This document shows, in pieces, positions 36,682 to 48,616 of a stretch of 64,000 nt of DNA. Each line of letters starts with the position of its first letter. Position 1 is the first letter of the stretch. Below the pieces are notes generated by a model. It worked only from the letters and a program-made list of their open reading frames with translations. It did not search any database and was not told the DNA's origin. Both the position numbers and the translations under genes were made by a program. This DNA is from Castanea sativa. Taxonomy: Eukaryota > Streptophyta > Magnoliopsida > Fagales > Fagaceae. The DNA lies in the NCBI RefSeq assembly GCF_040712315.1, contig NC_134015.1, forward strand, positions 49,259,964 through 49,323,963, read 5' to 3'.

Positions 36682-39294
36682 AATATTCTTTCTCTTTTCT
36701 TTTTTCTTCTCACCAGTTCTCTCTCTTTCTTCCTCTCTCCAACCCTCTTGCCCTTGCCCTCTCTTGCTTGTCCCTCTCTCTTTCACTATGGTTTGTTGTT
36801 TATCCCTCTTTCTCTCACCAGTTTCCCGTGGGTTCCAATCTAGTGGTCCGATTTGGGTCATTGGGTCGTGGGTCACGGTGTTAATATGGTGGTGATTGGT
36901 GAATGATGCATTTGGATCATGATTTTATTTTGCGGTGGTTGGTTATTTTTGTGGGATGGGTGAGTGTGTGGCTAAGATTTGGTGGTGGCTGAGATTTTGT
37001 GATGGTGGTAGAATGGGAAGGTGGCTGGGTTTTGTGATTGCGATGATGGTTGTTTTGTGATTTGGAAGAGGAAGGTGGTGGCTAGGTTGTGGTTTTATTA
37101 TTTATCCCTACAATGGGTTGTGGTTGCCACAGTGGTGGTTGTAGTTGGGGGAGCAGTGGTAGAGTAGGTTGTGGTTGATTACTATTGGTTTTTATGAAGG
37201 TTATTTTTTTTAACGAATTGTTTATATTATTTTAAATAAATTGGTAAAAAAATAGATCTTTTTATTTAAAGTATATTATAAAGTAAGTTGTTAAAATAGA
37301 TCGAGTAAGTTTTTAAATTGTTAAAAGCTAAAATTTTTAGCTCTTTTAATGTGAATGCTCAAGTTGATGAAAAGAATTACAAATGCAAATATTTTGTTCA
37401 CTTTCGTAGAAAGAGATGGTATGTACTATGAACAGATGGATCTCCTTGTCGTTTGATGTAACTATTTAAAAGCTGAACCGCTGAATCTGTTAAGCAGAGA
37501 ATATGATGCAAAAGTCAATGGGCAAATTTAATGAGACCAAGGACAGAGCCACCCTCACCGATTTTGGAAAATGGAGACAATTTAATACGAACTAGCATTA
37601 TAGCAAGAATCAACCACTAAGTTTGATCACAGAGAAAATTTACCATATTTCTAAATAAAAATATTTCCAATATTTATCTTTCACTCTTTAAGTAAGAAAT
37701 CTGCAAGACAGAAAGTAGTTTGTTACGGATATTTTTCTCTCAAAATGCACTGATGATGATTTTTTTTTTTTTTTAATTATTACTAGATGACATCTTTCTT
37801 CTGTTATTATTTTGCATTAGGAGGTTAAAAAAAAAAAAAAAAAAACCTAGGGTAGACTTCTTCATTTCATCATAATAAGTCTACAACGTCTAATCTTAAT
37901 ATCAAAATTGTAATTGTCACTATCATTTAATATGCAATGCAAACTCCCTTTCTTAGTTGTAATCAACTCATATGGATTAGGGTTAGATGGGACAACAATG
38001 TTGTAGTTAAGTAGGTGTAGTCGAAAGATTGAAGTTAATAATATCATCTTTGGTCTGTGTGTATTTGACATGTGATGACATGAAGGGCTATGTATATATA
38101 AAGAAATAGAAGTACAAGATGTGAAAATGATGAATTGAAATGCAAAGAGTTTTATGTGTATGTATGAGAAATGAAATTTTTTGAAACATTGAATCAAAAG
38201 AAATAAAAAAATATTTACTTTTTAATTAGAAAAGCTTTGAAACATTGAACTAAATGAAACAAAAAGTCAATATTTAATTTGTTCTTTGGCACTTAAAAAT
38301 ATTACAATTCTCTTTGTAATAAATGTGTCACTTGACAGAACTTCATGTTTTCCCATGTAAAGCCTTTGCTTTTATATATATATAGTATCAATTATTCTTT
38401 CTTTTTACCAAAAATAATATATTTACTCTTACTATTCATTTGCCAAAAACTTTGTAGATCAATTACTTCTTACTAGTGTTTTCAGATCAGATATTCAAGA
38501 TTTAAATCTCCTCCTATAATTATTGAATTATCAACAAACAAACAAACAAACAAAAAATCACAAACATTTTAAAAAAAAATTCATATAAATTACCCCTATT
38601 AGTTATTAGTAAATCTTAATGGAAATGACTTTAAAAAAAAATTGAGTTGAGTTGAGTTGTATTTATTTATTTATAGACGTCTGTGTCATCTTTTTCTAGC
38701 ATTCGGCTGAGGCCCATCATTATTTCAAAGGCCCAAATAGAGTTGGGCAAATCTTCTGCTCATTGCAGTCTTGATCTCGTGGACCTTAATTACCCAAGGC
38801 CCATAATTTTCACATACTACGATTTTCCAGTATATGTATAGCCCAGTAATCAAGCAAAATTCCAGTACTAGAGTCCTATGCTAATGATTTTTTTTCTAAG
38901 TAAACAGTGGAGTAGGTGAGAGGTGAAGTTGGAACCAAATACATAAGATGCAATAAAAAAATCTCATTACTACTAAACTATCGCTTGAATTATTATTGAA
39001 ACGATTTTCACACGAACTAAAATTCAAATCTCAAATAAAAAATTTGGTATATTATGTTCAAATTTAGTATTTGCCCATAGCAACTAGACCTAACATCAAA
39101 TTATTCAGCATAACAACAAATCAAATTTAGTACTTCCTTTTGTTTTACTCAGTTATGTTTGTTAGTTTAATCATTATTAGCTAGTTTAATAATTTAAGTA
39201 CAACTTATTTTAAAGTCAATTGTTTTTCAATGCTTACATTGTACAGCTTATTAAGAATTTAAAACATCACATATTAAACAAACCTATAAAATTA

Positions 39295-40669
39295 ATGACA
39301 AAGGTTGGGTACAAACTTAATTATAGCTAATGATTTTTGGAAAATCATTATAGCTATTGGGTATGAATTTTGAAAAATCTATTATTGGGTATGAATTTCT
39401 TCTTATATCCTTCATGCTTGCAAAATTTTTGAAAAATAAAAAAATGAATAGCTATATCATTAATCAAATGTTTAAATTTCAAGTTGTTGTAGTCTAAAAT
39501 TATGCATAAAAAATAATTTTATGAATCGAATAGTAAATAACATCTTAGAGCATCCGTAGCAGACATTGTAAATGTGCCAAATGCCAAATATTTGGCATAT
39601 TTGGCACACCAAACACAAAAATGGAGCATTATCAGATGTGTCAAATGTGCCATATTTATGCAACAGTGAATAGTAATGTTGCATTTTTTCCACTGTACGG
39701 ACAGAGGTGGCAAATGTGTTTATTATTATTTTTATTCGAGTTATCTCTCTCCTCTCCCTTCTTTAATTGATTTTTTTTCTCTCTCCTCACAATCTGTCTC
39801 TCACTCTCTCTCTCCCTCTTCAGATCAGATCAAACCCAAAAATCTCTCTCTCCCTTTTTGCACCTCAAATCAAACCCAAAAATCTTCCCTGCCGATCTCG
39901 ATCCCGTCGATCTCGGTCTCGATCCCTGCCAATCTCGATCTCGATCTTGCCTCATCAGCTCCTCCCTGCCGATCTCAATCTCGTCGCCTCACTTTCCAAT
40001 CCTCGCCGCTGCTCTTACTGCCTCATTCTCCATAGCTCACCGCCGATCTCGCCGCCTCATTCTCCACAGCTCGCCGCCGATCTCGCCGCCTCATGCTCCA
40101 ATGCTCGCCATCGACATCCACAGCTCTCACCACCGTCCTTCAAATCGTTATTTGAGTTTAGGCCGATCGTTGTTTGAGTTTGAATCTGTTTGAGTTTTTT
40201 TCCTTTTTTTTTTTTTAGGTTTTTGGATTTGGAATTTGTTGGTGTTGTTGGTGTTGTTGTTGTTGATATTGTTGGTTTGTTGGTGTTGTTGCTGTTGATG
40301 TTGTTGCTATTGTTGATCGGCGTTGATGTAGTTGCCGTCATTGATGATAATAAGTAGAGATAATATATTATTTTATTGTGTAGCAAATATTAATTTAATG
40401 TATAGAATTGAATTTTACAACATCTGATAAATGGGATGTTGTAAAATGATGTGGTAAAATAATAATGTAGGGTTTTGGTGTTGCAAAATGGCATTTTTTT
40501 TGCAACATCTGCTGTGGATGCTCTTATTGGTATAAAATTTGACATGCGTGTTAAGAACATAAAGAGCATGTAATCCAACGGTTACATTTTAAATTATATA
40601 GTCATGTTAACTTTTTTAATAGAAGTTATAGATATTGCCTACAACTAAGTTTGTAGCCAAGTTTTGTCT
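39295..40669 (+). mobile_element. MITE, family C copy 1 (interrupted by a Harbinger-type MITE)
   Basis: The left end reads GACAAAGGTTGGGTACAAAC and the right end GTTTGTAGCCAAGTTTTGTC, its inverse apart from a few changes. Without the insertion at 39548-40523 it is about 400 bp. A second copy lies in opposite orientation at 52554-52927, beyond Tat element 2. Internal matches between the copies include AAAAAATAATTTTATGAATCG against AAAAAATAAGTTTATGGATCG (reverse complement of copy 2), and ATATAGTCATGTTAA. Confidence 0.65.
39548..40523. mobile_element. PIF/Harbinger-type MITE with CT-rich cargo
   Basis: Inverted ends GAGCATCCGTAGCAGA and TCTGCTGTGGATGCTC, flanked by TTA at 39545-39547 and 40524-40526. 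TTA target duplication is diagnostic of PIF/Harbinger elements. The equivalent empty site is preserved in the inverted family C copy (AACATCTAATTGAC read on the minus strand near 52680). At 976 bp it is long for a MITE. Its interior (about 39770-40110) is CT- and GC-rich, with short tandem units around GCCGATCTCGCCGCCTCAT. No transposase is seen. Open frames there are Ser/Arg/Pro-rich low complexity. Confidence 0.75.
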
Positions 40670-41304
40670 AAAAATTAATTTGGCCAAAATAAGCTTTGTC
40701 AAAGAACACTAAATACTCTTTGTCAAAATTATTTGACAAGATAATGTAAATAAAATCCTTAAATTTCATAAATAAATAAAAAATGAAAAATGAGATGGAA
40801 GAAAAAGTTGATTGAGAAAAGGAAAAATAAAAAAATCATTAGTGGTATTACATTACCCTTGTTTTAGCGCCACTCTATGAAACATGAGAAACGGTATAAA
40901 AAATAGATTATTGAACTTTTTTATCTCCTATTTAATTTTTATTTTTTTATTACTTTTATACAATAATTTCACAACATTCTCAAACTAGCCTATCATTGCA
41001 CACATGGGTATGTAAATATTTTTAGCATCTGTGAACAGTAAGGTTTATATACAACCCTACTGTTCATGGGTTGTAAAAATAAAAACTAATATTTTAATGG
41101 AGCGAAAGAGGAAGAGAGCGATGGGAGAGAAGAGAGAGAATTGATTGTTTTTATTGTTTGTTGGAATAACTTATATTATTTTAATGAGTTGTATATAAAA
41201 ATAGAAACTGGATATTTGGTGAGTTGTAAAATGAGATGGTAAAATAGATAAAGTAGATTTTGAAAATTTATAATAGACACTTTTTTGTATCCCTAGATGC
41301 TAAT
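40670..41304. other. AT-rich spacer with a further MITE-like unit
   Basis: At about 41025-41300 a unit starts TTAGCATCTGTGAACAG and ends CTAGATGCTAA, with the internal phrase AAAATAGATAAAGTAG shared with other Harbinger-type MITEs here. Tat element 2 was inserted at or next to its right end (target CTAAT). No gene is seen. Confidence 0.45.
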
Positions 41305-42068
41305 TGTGGGGGGTAAAAACTCCTGAATAAAAATTTGAGTTTTGGGCCTGATTGGCTGGTACCAGTTTGTTTTTTATCAGGGCCTCCAGACCCACAAGTC
41401 AGTCTGCACTGTAAAGGTCCGAGGAGTTATCCGAGGAGGAATGTCTCCTCGGACAGGCCCGACAATGACCCTAGGACTTGCTAAACGGGTTAATGGCAGA
41501 ATTTTGGAAAAACTGATGGATAAGAGGGTAATCTAAGCACCCTCTAGAAGCAAGGATGTGAGAGAAATATATAAGGAAAAGGCTGCTACATCCACATTAA
41601 AGATCCTGCATCTACCTCCCTAACCGCATTAATGGGGAAGTGACCTATGAACAGTAGGATTCAGCCTCCCTGCTATGATTTGAAGACCTCAAGAAGGTGG
41701 TGGATGGGACAAGGATCCAATGGGAAGATTTGTATGACACGTGGATGAACCAGTGAAGGAGAAGTATATGAGGAAATGAGAGAGGAAAGAGAAAGGGGAT
41801 CAACACTTTCTGCTGAGAGAAAACAGGAACCAAGAGTTGTAAATTTTGTCATAGAAAGAGAATATATATACACAAATCGTCCGAGGAGGTTTCTTTGTTG
41901 TATTCGTTCACTATTTGCATAGATTATGACACTCTAGCCTGCTAATCAAACTTCCAACATTCTGAACCTAAATTTCAAATCCACACTTTACAAATCTTAT
42001 TTGCATAAGGCTCATTGGGCTTGAGCCCAACACTTGTTTTTGGGTCTGGGTACAATTGTGCACTTACA
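41305..42068 (+). repeat. 5' LTR of Tat element 2
   Basis: TGTGGGGGGTAAAAACTC to AATTGTGCACTTACA. It contains a strong hairpin at about 41430-41455 (TCCGAGGAG, loop GAATGT, CTCCTCGGA). TATATGAGG near 41767 is in a plausible promoter position. Confidence 0.92.
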
Positions 42069-42069
42069 T

Positions 42070-42088
42070 TGGCACCGTCTGTGGGAAA
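42070..42088 (+). other. Primer-binding site, element 2
   Basis: TGGCACCGTCTGTGGGAA follows the LTR after one T. The first ten bases are close to the complement of the 3' end of tRNA-Asp (TGGCGCCGTC expected), with one change. Confidence 0.55.
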
Positions 42089-42114
42089 TTTAGCGTTGAA
42101 GGAATTGGAACATC

Positions 42115-44126
42115 ATGGCAGGTTTAGGTTCACACCATGCAGAATCTCAGGGATCGCAGCTCGAAGATCTTTTTGAACATCTTGAGCGCCGGAGGGATCG
42201 AGAGGGAAGCGTTCATACCGTATATCCTAGTGCGAGTCATACGCGCGGTGGAGGTAGTGCCACCCATGAGGATGATGCTAAGGCCATGCAGAGGGAGATT
42301 AACCACCTCAAGAAGAAGCTGCGCCGTGTCAGACGAAGGCGGGCTTCACCCTCATCCAATCCTTCTTCAGGGGAATCCCAGGGAAGCAGTTACAGTTCAA
42401 GGTCCAGGACCCCCTAGCGAAACCTTCTCTTGCGAAGAGGATGACCTACCGGGTCGTAAGCATAGGAGGCTTCCTTCCAGGGGCTTGGGGAACGACGCTA
42501 TGAGTCGAGCATTACACCAACTCTCCAAATCGCCATTCTCACACAAGATTGAGAATGAAAGGCTCCCCAAGCGGTTCACCTAGCCCACCTTCACAATTTA
42601 TAATGGCCGGACAGACCCGGTGGAACATGTGAGTCACTTTAATCAGAGGATGGCGGTGCATTCTCACAATGAAACCTTGATGTGCAAAGTCTTTCCTTCT
42701 AGCTTGGGACCTGTTGCTATGAGATGGTTCAATGGACTAAAGTCGGGGTCTATTGGTTCGTTCAAGGAACTTACTAGGGCATTCGCGTCTTGGTTCATTA
42801 CATGTAGCAGAGTTCCTCGACCGTTGGACTCGCTATTATCTATGGCCATGAGGGAGGGTGAGACGTTGAAAGCATACTCCGACAGGTATTGGGAGATGTT
42901 CAACGAGATAGATGGAGATTTTGACAAGGTGATGATTAATACTTTTAAAGTGGGCCTTCCCACTGACCATGACTTGAGGAAATCCTTGACCAAAAAGCCC
43001 GTACGGAGTGTACGTCGCCTCATGGACCGTATTGACAAGTACAAAAAGGGTTGAGGAAGATCAACAGCAGGGTAAGGGTAAGGCGAAGGTTATCCCGCAG
43101 GATAGGAGGGATTTCAGGTCGAACAGGTATCACAACAATAAGCCGAGCAGAGATTACTCTGGGCAGTCTGGCTCAGCCACTCCTCAAGCAGTTAATATTA
43201 TATTCCGAGAACCAGTGCATCAACTATTAGAGAAAGTCCGTAAAGAATCCTACTTCAAATGGCCTAGTAAGATGGCGGGGGACCCTACGAAGCGGAATCA
43301 GAATCTTTTTTGCCAATACCATCAAGATGTGGGTCATACTACCGAGAATTGTCGGACCCTCTGGAACCATCTGGAACAACTTGTTAGCGAGGGGAAATTG
43401 AAGCAGCACCTGTACCAACCTAACGGGCAAGGCAGTTAGTCCGGCTCAAATAATCAGAAGAACAACTCATCTCGACCGCCCTTGGGAACGATTAACGTTA
43501 TCTTCGCTGCACCTGGTAGGACCGGTTTCTGTCCTACCAGGGTGATGACAGTTTCACACTCCTAGGCCGAAAAGTCAGGCTCGAAGCCGAAGAGGATTAA
43601 AGGGAATGTGCCTGTCTTGGGATTCTCGGAGGAGGATAAGATTGGGACCATCCAACCCCATAATGACGCTCTGGTGGTCATTTTGAGGATAAGGAATTAC
43701 GACGTCAAAAGGGTGATGATCGATCAAGGCAGCGGCACGGATATTATGTATCCCAACTTATTCAAGGGGCTAAGGTTAAAACTGGAGGATCTCACCCCTT
43801 ATGACTCCTCACTGATAAGTTTCGAAGGGAATGCTGTCATACCAAAGGGACAAAATCAATTGCCTGTACAGTCGGGCTCGGAAACGGTAAAGGTGGATTT
43901 TATTGTGGTTGACGCATATTCCCCATACACAGCCATCCTTGCCAGGCTTTGGTTACACGCTTTGGGTGCTGTCTCCTCAACTTTGCATGTCAAAGTAAAA
44001 TTCCCCTCGGGGGGATTCATCGAAGAAATTCTTGGCAGCCAAGCAGTGGCAAGGCAATGCATATCAGCTGCAGTACTGCATCGAGCCAAATCAAAGTCCT
44101 CGGCCTCGGTTATGAAGGACTTATAG
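42115..44126 (+). pseudogene. gag-protease of Tat element 2 (broken)
   Basis: The start MAGLGSHHAESQGSQ at 42115 matches copy 1. Gag core: NGRTDPVEHVSHFNQ, MRWFNGLKSGS, YWEMFNEIDGDFDKV. Zinc knuckle: CQYHQDVGHTTENC at about 43312-43353. Protease: IDQGSGTDIMYPN at about 43722-43760. Lesions are a two-base loss near 42410, a TAG at 42581-42583 (Gln in copy 1), a one-base gain in the A-run before GGGTTGAGG at about 43043, and TAGs at 43437-43439 and 43563-43565. The protease motif is intact, unlike copy 1. The frame ends at the shared TAG 44124-44126. Confidence 0.87.
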
Positions 44127-44132
44127 CAATTA
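44124..44132 (+). promoter_or_regulatory. Candidate stop-codon readthrough site, element 2
   Basis: TAG CAA TTA, identical to the classic plant leaky-stop context UAG-CAA-UUA. The frame continues open from protease into RT without a shift for about 900 nt (44127-45026). The same TAG in the same place occurs in element 1. Confidence 0.7.
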
Positions 44133-47100
44133 ACGACTTTGGATGTGCCCGATGCGGTGACAGCAGAGGAAGCCATGTGTGAAGATTTGGAAAGGTTTCT
44201 GATAGCCGATGACCCCGAAAGGTTCTTTCAAGTTGGTATACGCTTACCACACCAAGAGAAGATGGAATTGGTGGAGTTTTTGAAGGACAATATCGATGTC
44301 TTTGCCTGGGATCCCTATGAGGCTTCGGGGGTTGACCTAAGCTTCATTTGTTATCATTTGAACGTCAACCCTGTCGTTGTTCCTAGGAGGCAGCCACCTC
44401 GGCGTTCCTCCAAAGAGCATTCCGAGGCTGTTAAAGAAGAAGTGCTCAAACTCAAAAAGGCTGGGACTATTAAAGAAGTTTTCCACCCGGAGTGGTTGGC
44501 ACATACAGTTGTGGTGAAAAAGAAGAACGAAAAGTGGAGAGTATGTGTGGACTTTACAAATCTAAACAAAGCCTGCCCAAAGGACTCGTTCCCGATGCCA
44601 CGCATCGATCAGCTTGTGGATGCCACGGTTGGACATCCTCGGATGAGCTTTTTAGATGCTTTTCAAGGTTATCAACACATTTCATTGGCGGCAAATGATC
44701 AGGAGAAGACTACTTTCATTACTTCAATAGGGAACTATCACTATAAAGTGATGCCATTCGGATTGAAGAATGCAGGGGCTACTTACCAAAGGATGATGAC
44801 CAGAATATTTGAGTCGCAACTTGGAAAGACCATTGAGGTATATATGGACGATATGGTAGTGAAGAGTAAGGCAAAACCCACGTATGTGAAAGATCTGGAC
44901 GACACCTTTCAAATACTTAGAAAGTATAAGCTGCGTCTTAACGCCTCAAAGTGTTCTTTTGGGGTGGGTTCCGAAAAGTTTCTAGGCTACATGGTGACTC
45001 ATAGAGGAATAGAGGTGAATCAGGCGTAGGTTAGAGCCATCCAAGGCTTACAACCACCTCGGAATCCAAAGGAAGTTCAGAAATTGACCGGGATGACCGC
45101 CGCCCTCAATAGGTTTATCTCTCACTCAGCTGAAAGGTGCAGACCTTTTTTCCAACTGTTGAATCAATGGAAAGGATTCCAGTGGACCGAGGAGTGTGCT
45201 TTAGCTTTCTAGCAACTTAAGGAATATCTTTCTCGGCCACCCATTATGTCTCGGCCAGAGGTTGATGAAATCTTGTTTGCATATCTAGCTGTGGCCGTCC
45301 ATGCAGTCAGCTTGGTCCTTATAAGGGACGACGACGGGGTACAGAGACTGGTCTATTATATCAGCAAATCCTTGAATGAAACTGAAGAGCGTTATTTGCC
45401 TTTAAAAAAGGCAATTCTGGCTGTAATCCATGCCACGCGGAAGCTTCCTCACTATTTCCAGTCCCACACTGTGGTGGTTTTGACCCAACTGCCTCTCAAG
45501 TCAGTATTGCGAAGTGCTGACTACTCGGGAAGGGTAGCTAAGTGGGGGACTATTTTGGGAGCTTTTGATGTCAAATACATGCCACGCACCTTGGTGAAGG
45601 GTCGGGTTCTCGCGAATTTGGTGGCAGAGTTCGCTGAACCATCATTAGGAGAAACTGCGAAGGAATTACACATGGATGAAAAATCAGTTGGGATGATCAC
45701 AAGCAAAGGACCACCGACTTGGAATGTGTATGTTGATGGGGCAGCCAACCAAAGGGGGTCTGGGGTTGAACTTGTTTTGGTGTCCCCTGAGGGGATTTTC
45801 TTTGAAAAATCGTTAAGATTAGCGTTCTCGACCACTAATAATGAGGTCGAGTATGAAGCGGTCTGGGTTGGTATGAATATGGTACGAAAAATGGGCGGAA
45901 AGGACATTCATATGTTCTCTGATTCTCAGTTAGTTGTGGGCCAAGTAACGGGGACCATAAAGGCTAGAGTTCCAAAAATGCAAGAGTACCTGACCAAGGT
46001 CAAGTGTTTACGATCCGAATTTGATTCTTTTATCCTTTCTCACATTTCTAGAAGTGGAAACACACATGCGGACTCGTTGGCCACTTTGGCGACATCCTCG
46101 GCTCAGTTTTATCCAAGGATTATCCTCGTCAAAGACTTGCTAGAACCAACTCTGACCACTGCAAGTGCCGTCCATATCCATCTAATAAGGCCCGGACCTA
46201 GTTGGATCGACCCTATGATATCTTTTCTAAAAAATGACATTCTTCCCGAGGACAAGTCTGAAGCAGATAAGATTCGTCTAAAGGCGCCCTTTCTGGCTGT
46301 CCGAGGATCAGAAATTGTATAAACGCTCCTTCTCCGAACCATACTTATTATGTGTACACCCTGAGTCAACGGAGGTACTTTTGGAAGAATTGCATGAGGG
46401 AATTTGTGGAAGCTTCCTTAGCCCATAGGGCTCTGACTCAGGGATATTGGTGGCCCAATATGTAGAGGGAAGCTCAAGACTACGCGAAAAAGTGTGACCA
46501 ATGCCAAAGGTTTGCTCCCAGCATTCATCAACCTGGGGGATTCCTTAATCCCTTGTCCAGTCCTTGGCCTTTCGCTCAATGGGGATTGGATATAGTAGGG
46601 CCTTTTCCGAGGGCTATGGGAAACAAAAGGTGGCTACTCGTGGGAACCGACTACTTCACCAAGTGGGTCGAAGCTGGGCCCTTAGCAAATATTAGGGATA
46701 TTGACTCCAAGAAGTTTATCTGGAAGAATATTATCACTAGATTTGGGGTACCCCACACACTGATTTCAGATAATGGCGTTCAATTTGATAGTAGAGCTTT
46801 TAGGAAGTATTGTAGTAACATGGGCATTACAAACAGATACTCCACCCCAGCTTATCCTCAGGGAAATGGGCAGGCTGAGGCCGTTAACAAAGTCATAGTT
46901 AGTGAACTCAAGAAGAGGCTGGATGACGTGAAGGGTAGATGGGTAGAGGAGCTACCATATGTTTTATGGACGTATCGGACTACGCCGCATAGATTCACTG
47001 GAGAAACATCATTCTCTATGACTTATGGGGCCGAAGTAGTGATACCTTTAGAATCTGGTTTCCCCACGCTAAGGACGAGTTCTTTTAGTCCAGAAAATAA

Positions 47101-47425
47101 CGATGGTCTCCTGGAGAAAAGCCTGGATTTGGTTGAGGAACGGCGAGAGGCCGCTATGGTCCAAATGGCTTATTATCAGCAAAAGCTTAAACGAGGGTAT
47201 GACGCCCATGTGAAGTTAAGGCCACTAGCGCCTAGAGATCTAGTGTTGAGAAAAGTTGTGGGTACTGCCAAAAACCCAGCATGGGGAATGCTAGGACCAA
47301 ATTGGGAAGGATCCTATCGAATCATCTCCGTAGTAGGCATATGATCATATCAACTAGCTGATCTAGATGAAAAAATCGTACAACGCCCCTGGAATGTAAA
47401 CAACCTACGAAGGTATTATTATTAA
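44127..47425 (+). pseudogene. pol (RT, RNase H, archaeal-type RNase H, integrase) of Tat element 2 (broken)
   Basis: RT motifs are [33 protein letters not shown] and YMDD near 44840-44851. The first RNase H spans about 45246-45650. The archaeal-type RNase H spans about 45720-46110 (YVDGAANQRGSG, FSDSQLVVGQ). The integrase core is at 46553-47344, with D in DIVGPF, D in SDNGVQF and E in NGQAEAVNKV, so the DDE triad is present. Damage: TAGs at 45027-45029 and 45210-45212 (both CAG or CAA in copy 1), a short deletion near 46285, a deletion of about 14 bp in the zinc domain near 46410, a TAG near 46463 and a TGA at 47342-47344. The natural end is probably near 47425 (NNLRRYYY). Confidence 0.9.
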
Positions 47426-47494
47426 TAAAAAGCACTTTTATCGTTCGTGGTTCAAATTATTAATATGTGTTTGGGCTTGTTTCTTACTATTTCT

Positions 47495-48230
47495 AAGTAT
47501 CAAACAGAAACTTGGTCATGGATGGTCCTCGGACCGCATACCTTTGTGGAAATTGATATCTTATCATTTGTTAAACAGAACCTTAGTTATGTCTGGTCCA
47601 CAGACCTTCTACTTTGGGGAAATTAACATCTTAAGTTACTATTTCTAAGTATCAAACAGACACTTGGTCATGGATGGTCCTCGGACCACATACCTTGTGG
47701 AAATTGATATCTTATCATTTGTTAAACAGAACCTTAGTTATGTCGGGTTCACAGACCATCTACTTTGGAAATTAACATCTTAAGTTACTATTTTTAAGTA
47801 TTAAACAGAAACTTGGTCATGGATGGTCCTCAGACCACATACCTTGTGAAAATTGATATCTTATTATTTGTTAAACAGAACTTTAGTTATGTTGGGTCCA
47901 CAAACCTTCTACTTTGGGGAAATTAACATCTTAAGTTACTATTTCTAAGTATCAAACAGAAACTTGGTCATGGATGGTCCTCGGACCACATACCTTGTGG
48001 AAATTGATATCTTATCATTTGTTAAACAGAACCTTAGTTATATCGGATCCACAAGCTTTCTACTTTGGAGAAATTAACATCTCAAGTTGCAATTTCTAAG
48101 TATTAGATAAAAACTGGGACATGCATGGTCCTCGGACCACATGCCTTGTAAAAATTGGCATTCTACTTATTCTAGAAAGGAAATTGGGTTATATCGGGTC
48201 TTTGAATCCTTCACTTTGAGAACATTAGCA
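47495..48230 (+). repeat. Tandem repeats of about 151 bp (five units), element 2
   Basis: Units start AAGTATCAAACAGAAACTTGG at 47495, 47647, 47796, 47947 and 48098 (spacings 152, 149, 151, 151). They are homologous to the 152-bp array of element 1 and have the GGTCCTCGGACCRCATACC motif once per unit, while the second motif has changed to GGTCCACAGACC. An A-run at 48232-48247 follows. Confidence 0.93.
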
Positions 48231-48616
48231 AAAAAAAAAAAAAAAAACATTTGACATTAGTGCTGAGGAGTTGGTGAAACACTTTGATTGCTTTATGTCC
48301 CAAGTTAAATTCTAAGTTAAGTTTTTGATTGTATATTGTTGTTTCACATAAGTTTTGTTCGTGGGTCCTGATTTGCAAAATATAAGCTAAGTATGTGTGC
48401 TTTTATTTAAAGTCATGACAAATTAAAATATTGCAAGTGGTGTTAATTGTTCCATTCATTCATTTTTGTGCTGATGAGCATTATTATACTAAAAATTGCA
48501 AGGTAAATGAAAATCAAACCAAATAGTTTATCATTAATTTTTGTCAATGTACATACAAAGCAAAAATTCAAAAATTTGTTACACGATAAAAAGAGAAATC
48601 CTAAATAACCTAAACC

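Larger units (their letters stand above)
36262..39294. other. Region between the retrotransposons: MITE-like pieces, no gene
   Basis: Contains a small MITE (36314-36454), a CT microsatellite (36641-36679) and a GT-rich stretch (36880-37180). The sequence around 37200-37375 has TATATTATTTTAAATAAA and AAAATAGATC motifs that resemble the Harbinger-type MITEs at 39548, 41025 and 62192, so 36480-37375 may be another, older copy. The minus-strand open frame at 37862-38197 has no recognisable domain and I do not call it a gene. Confidence 0.5.

Noticed and set aside
37862..38197. Minus-strand open frame of 111 codons
   Set aside because: AT-driven composition, no recognisable motif and no splice or promoter context. 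Length is compatible with chance.
39676..40193. Overlapping plus-strand open frames rich in Ser, Pro, Arg and Leu
   Set aside because: They lie in three frames across CT-rich and short tandem sequence inside a Harbinger-type MITE. No domain and no splice structure.
48232..48247. A-run after the tandem repeats as a retrotransposition poly(A) tail
   Set aside because: It is internal to an LTR retrotransposon, which does not use a terminal poly(A) in the DNA. Probably a simple repeat.
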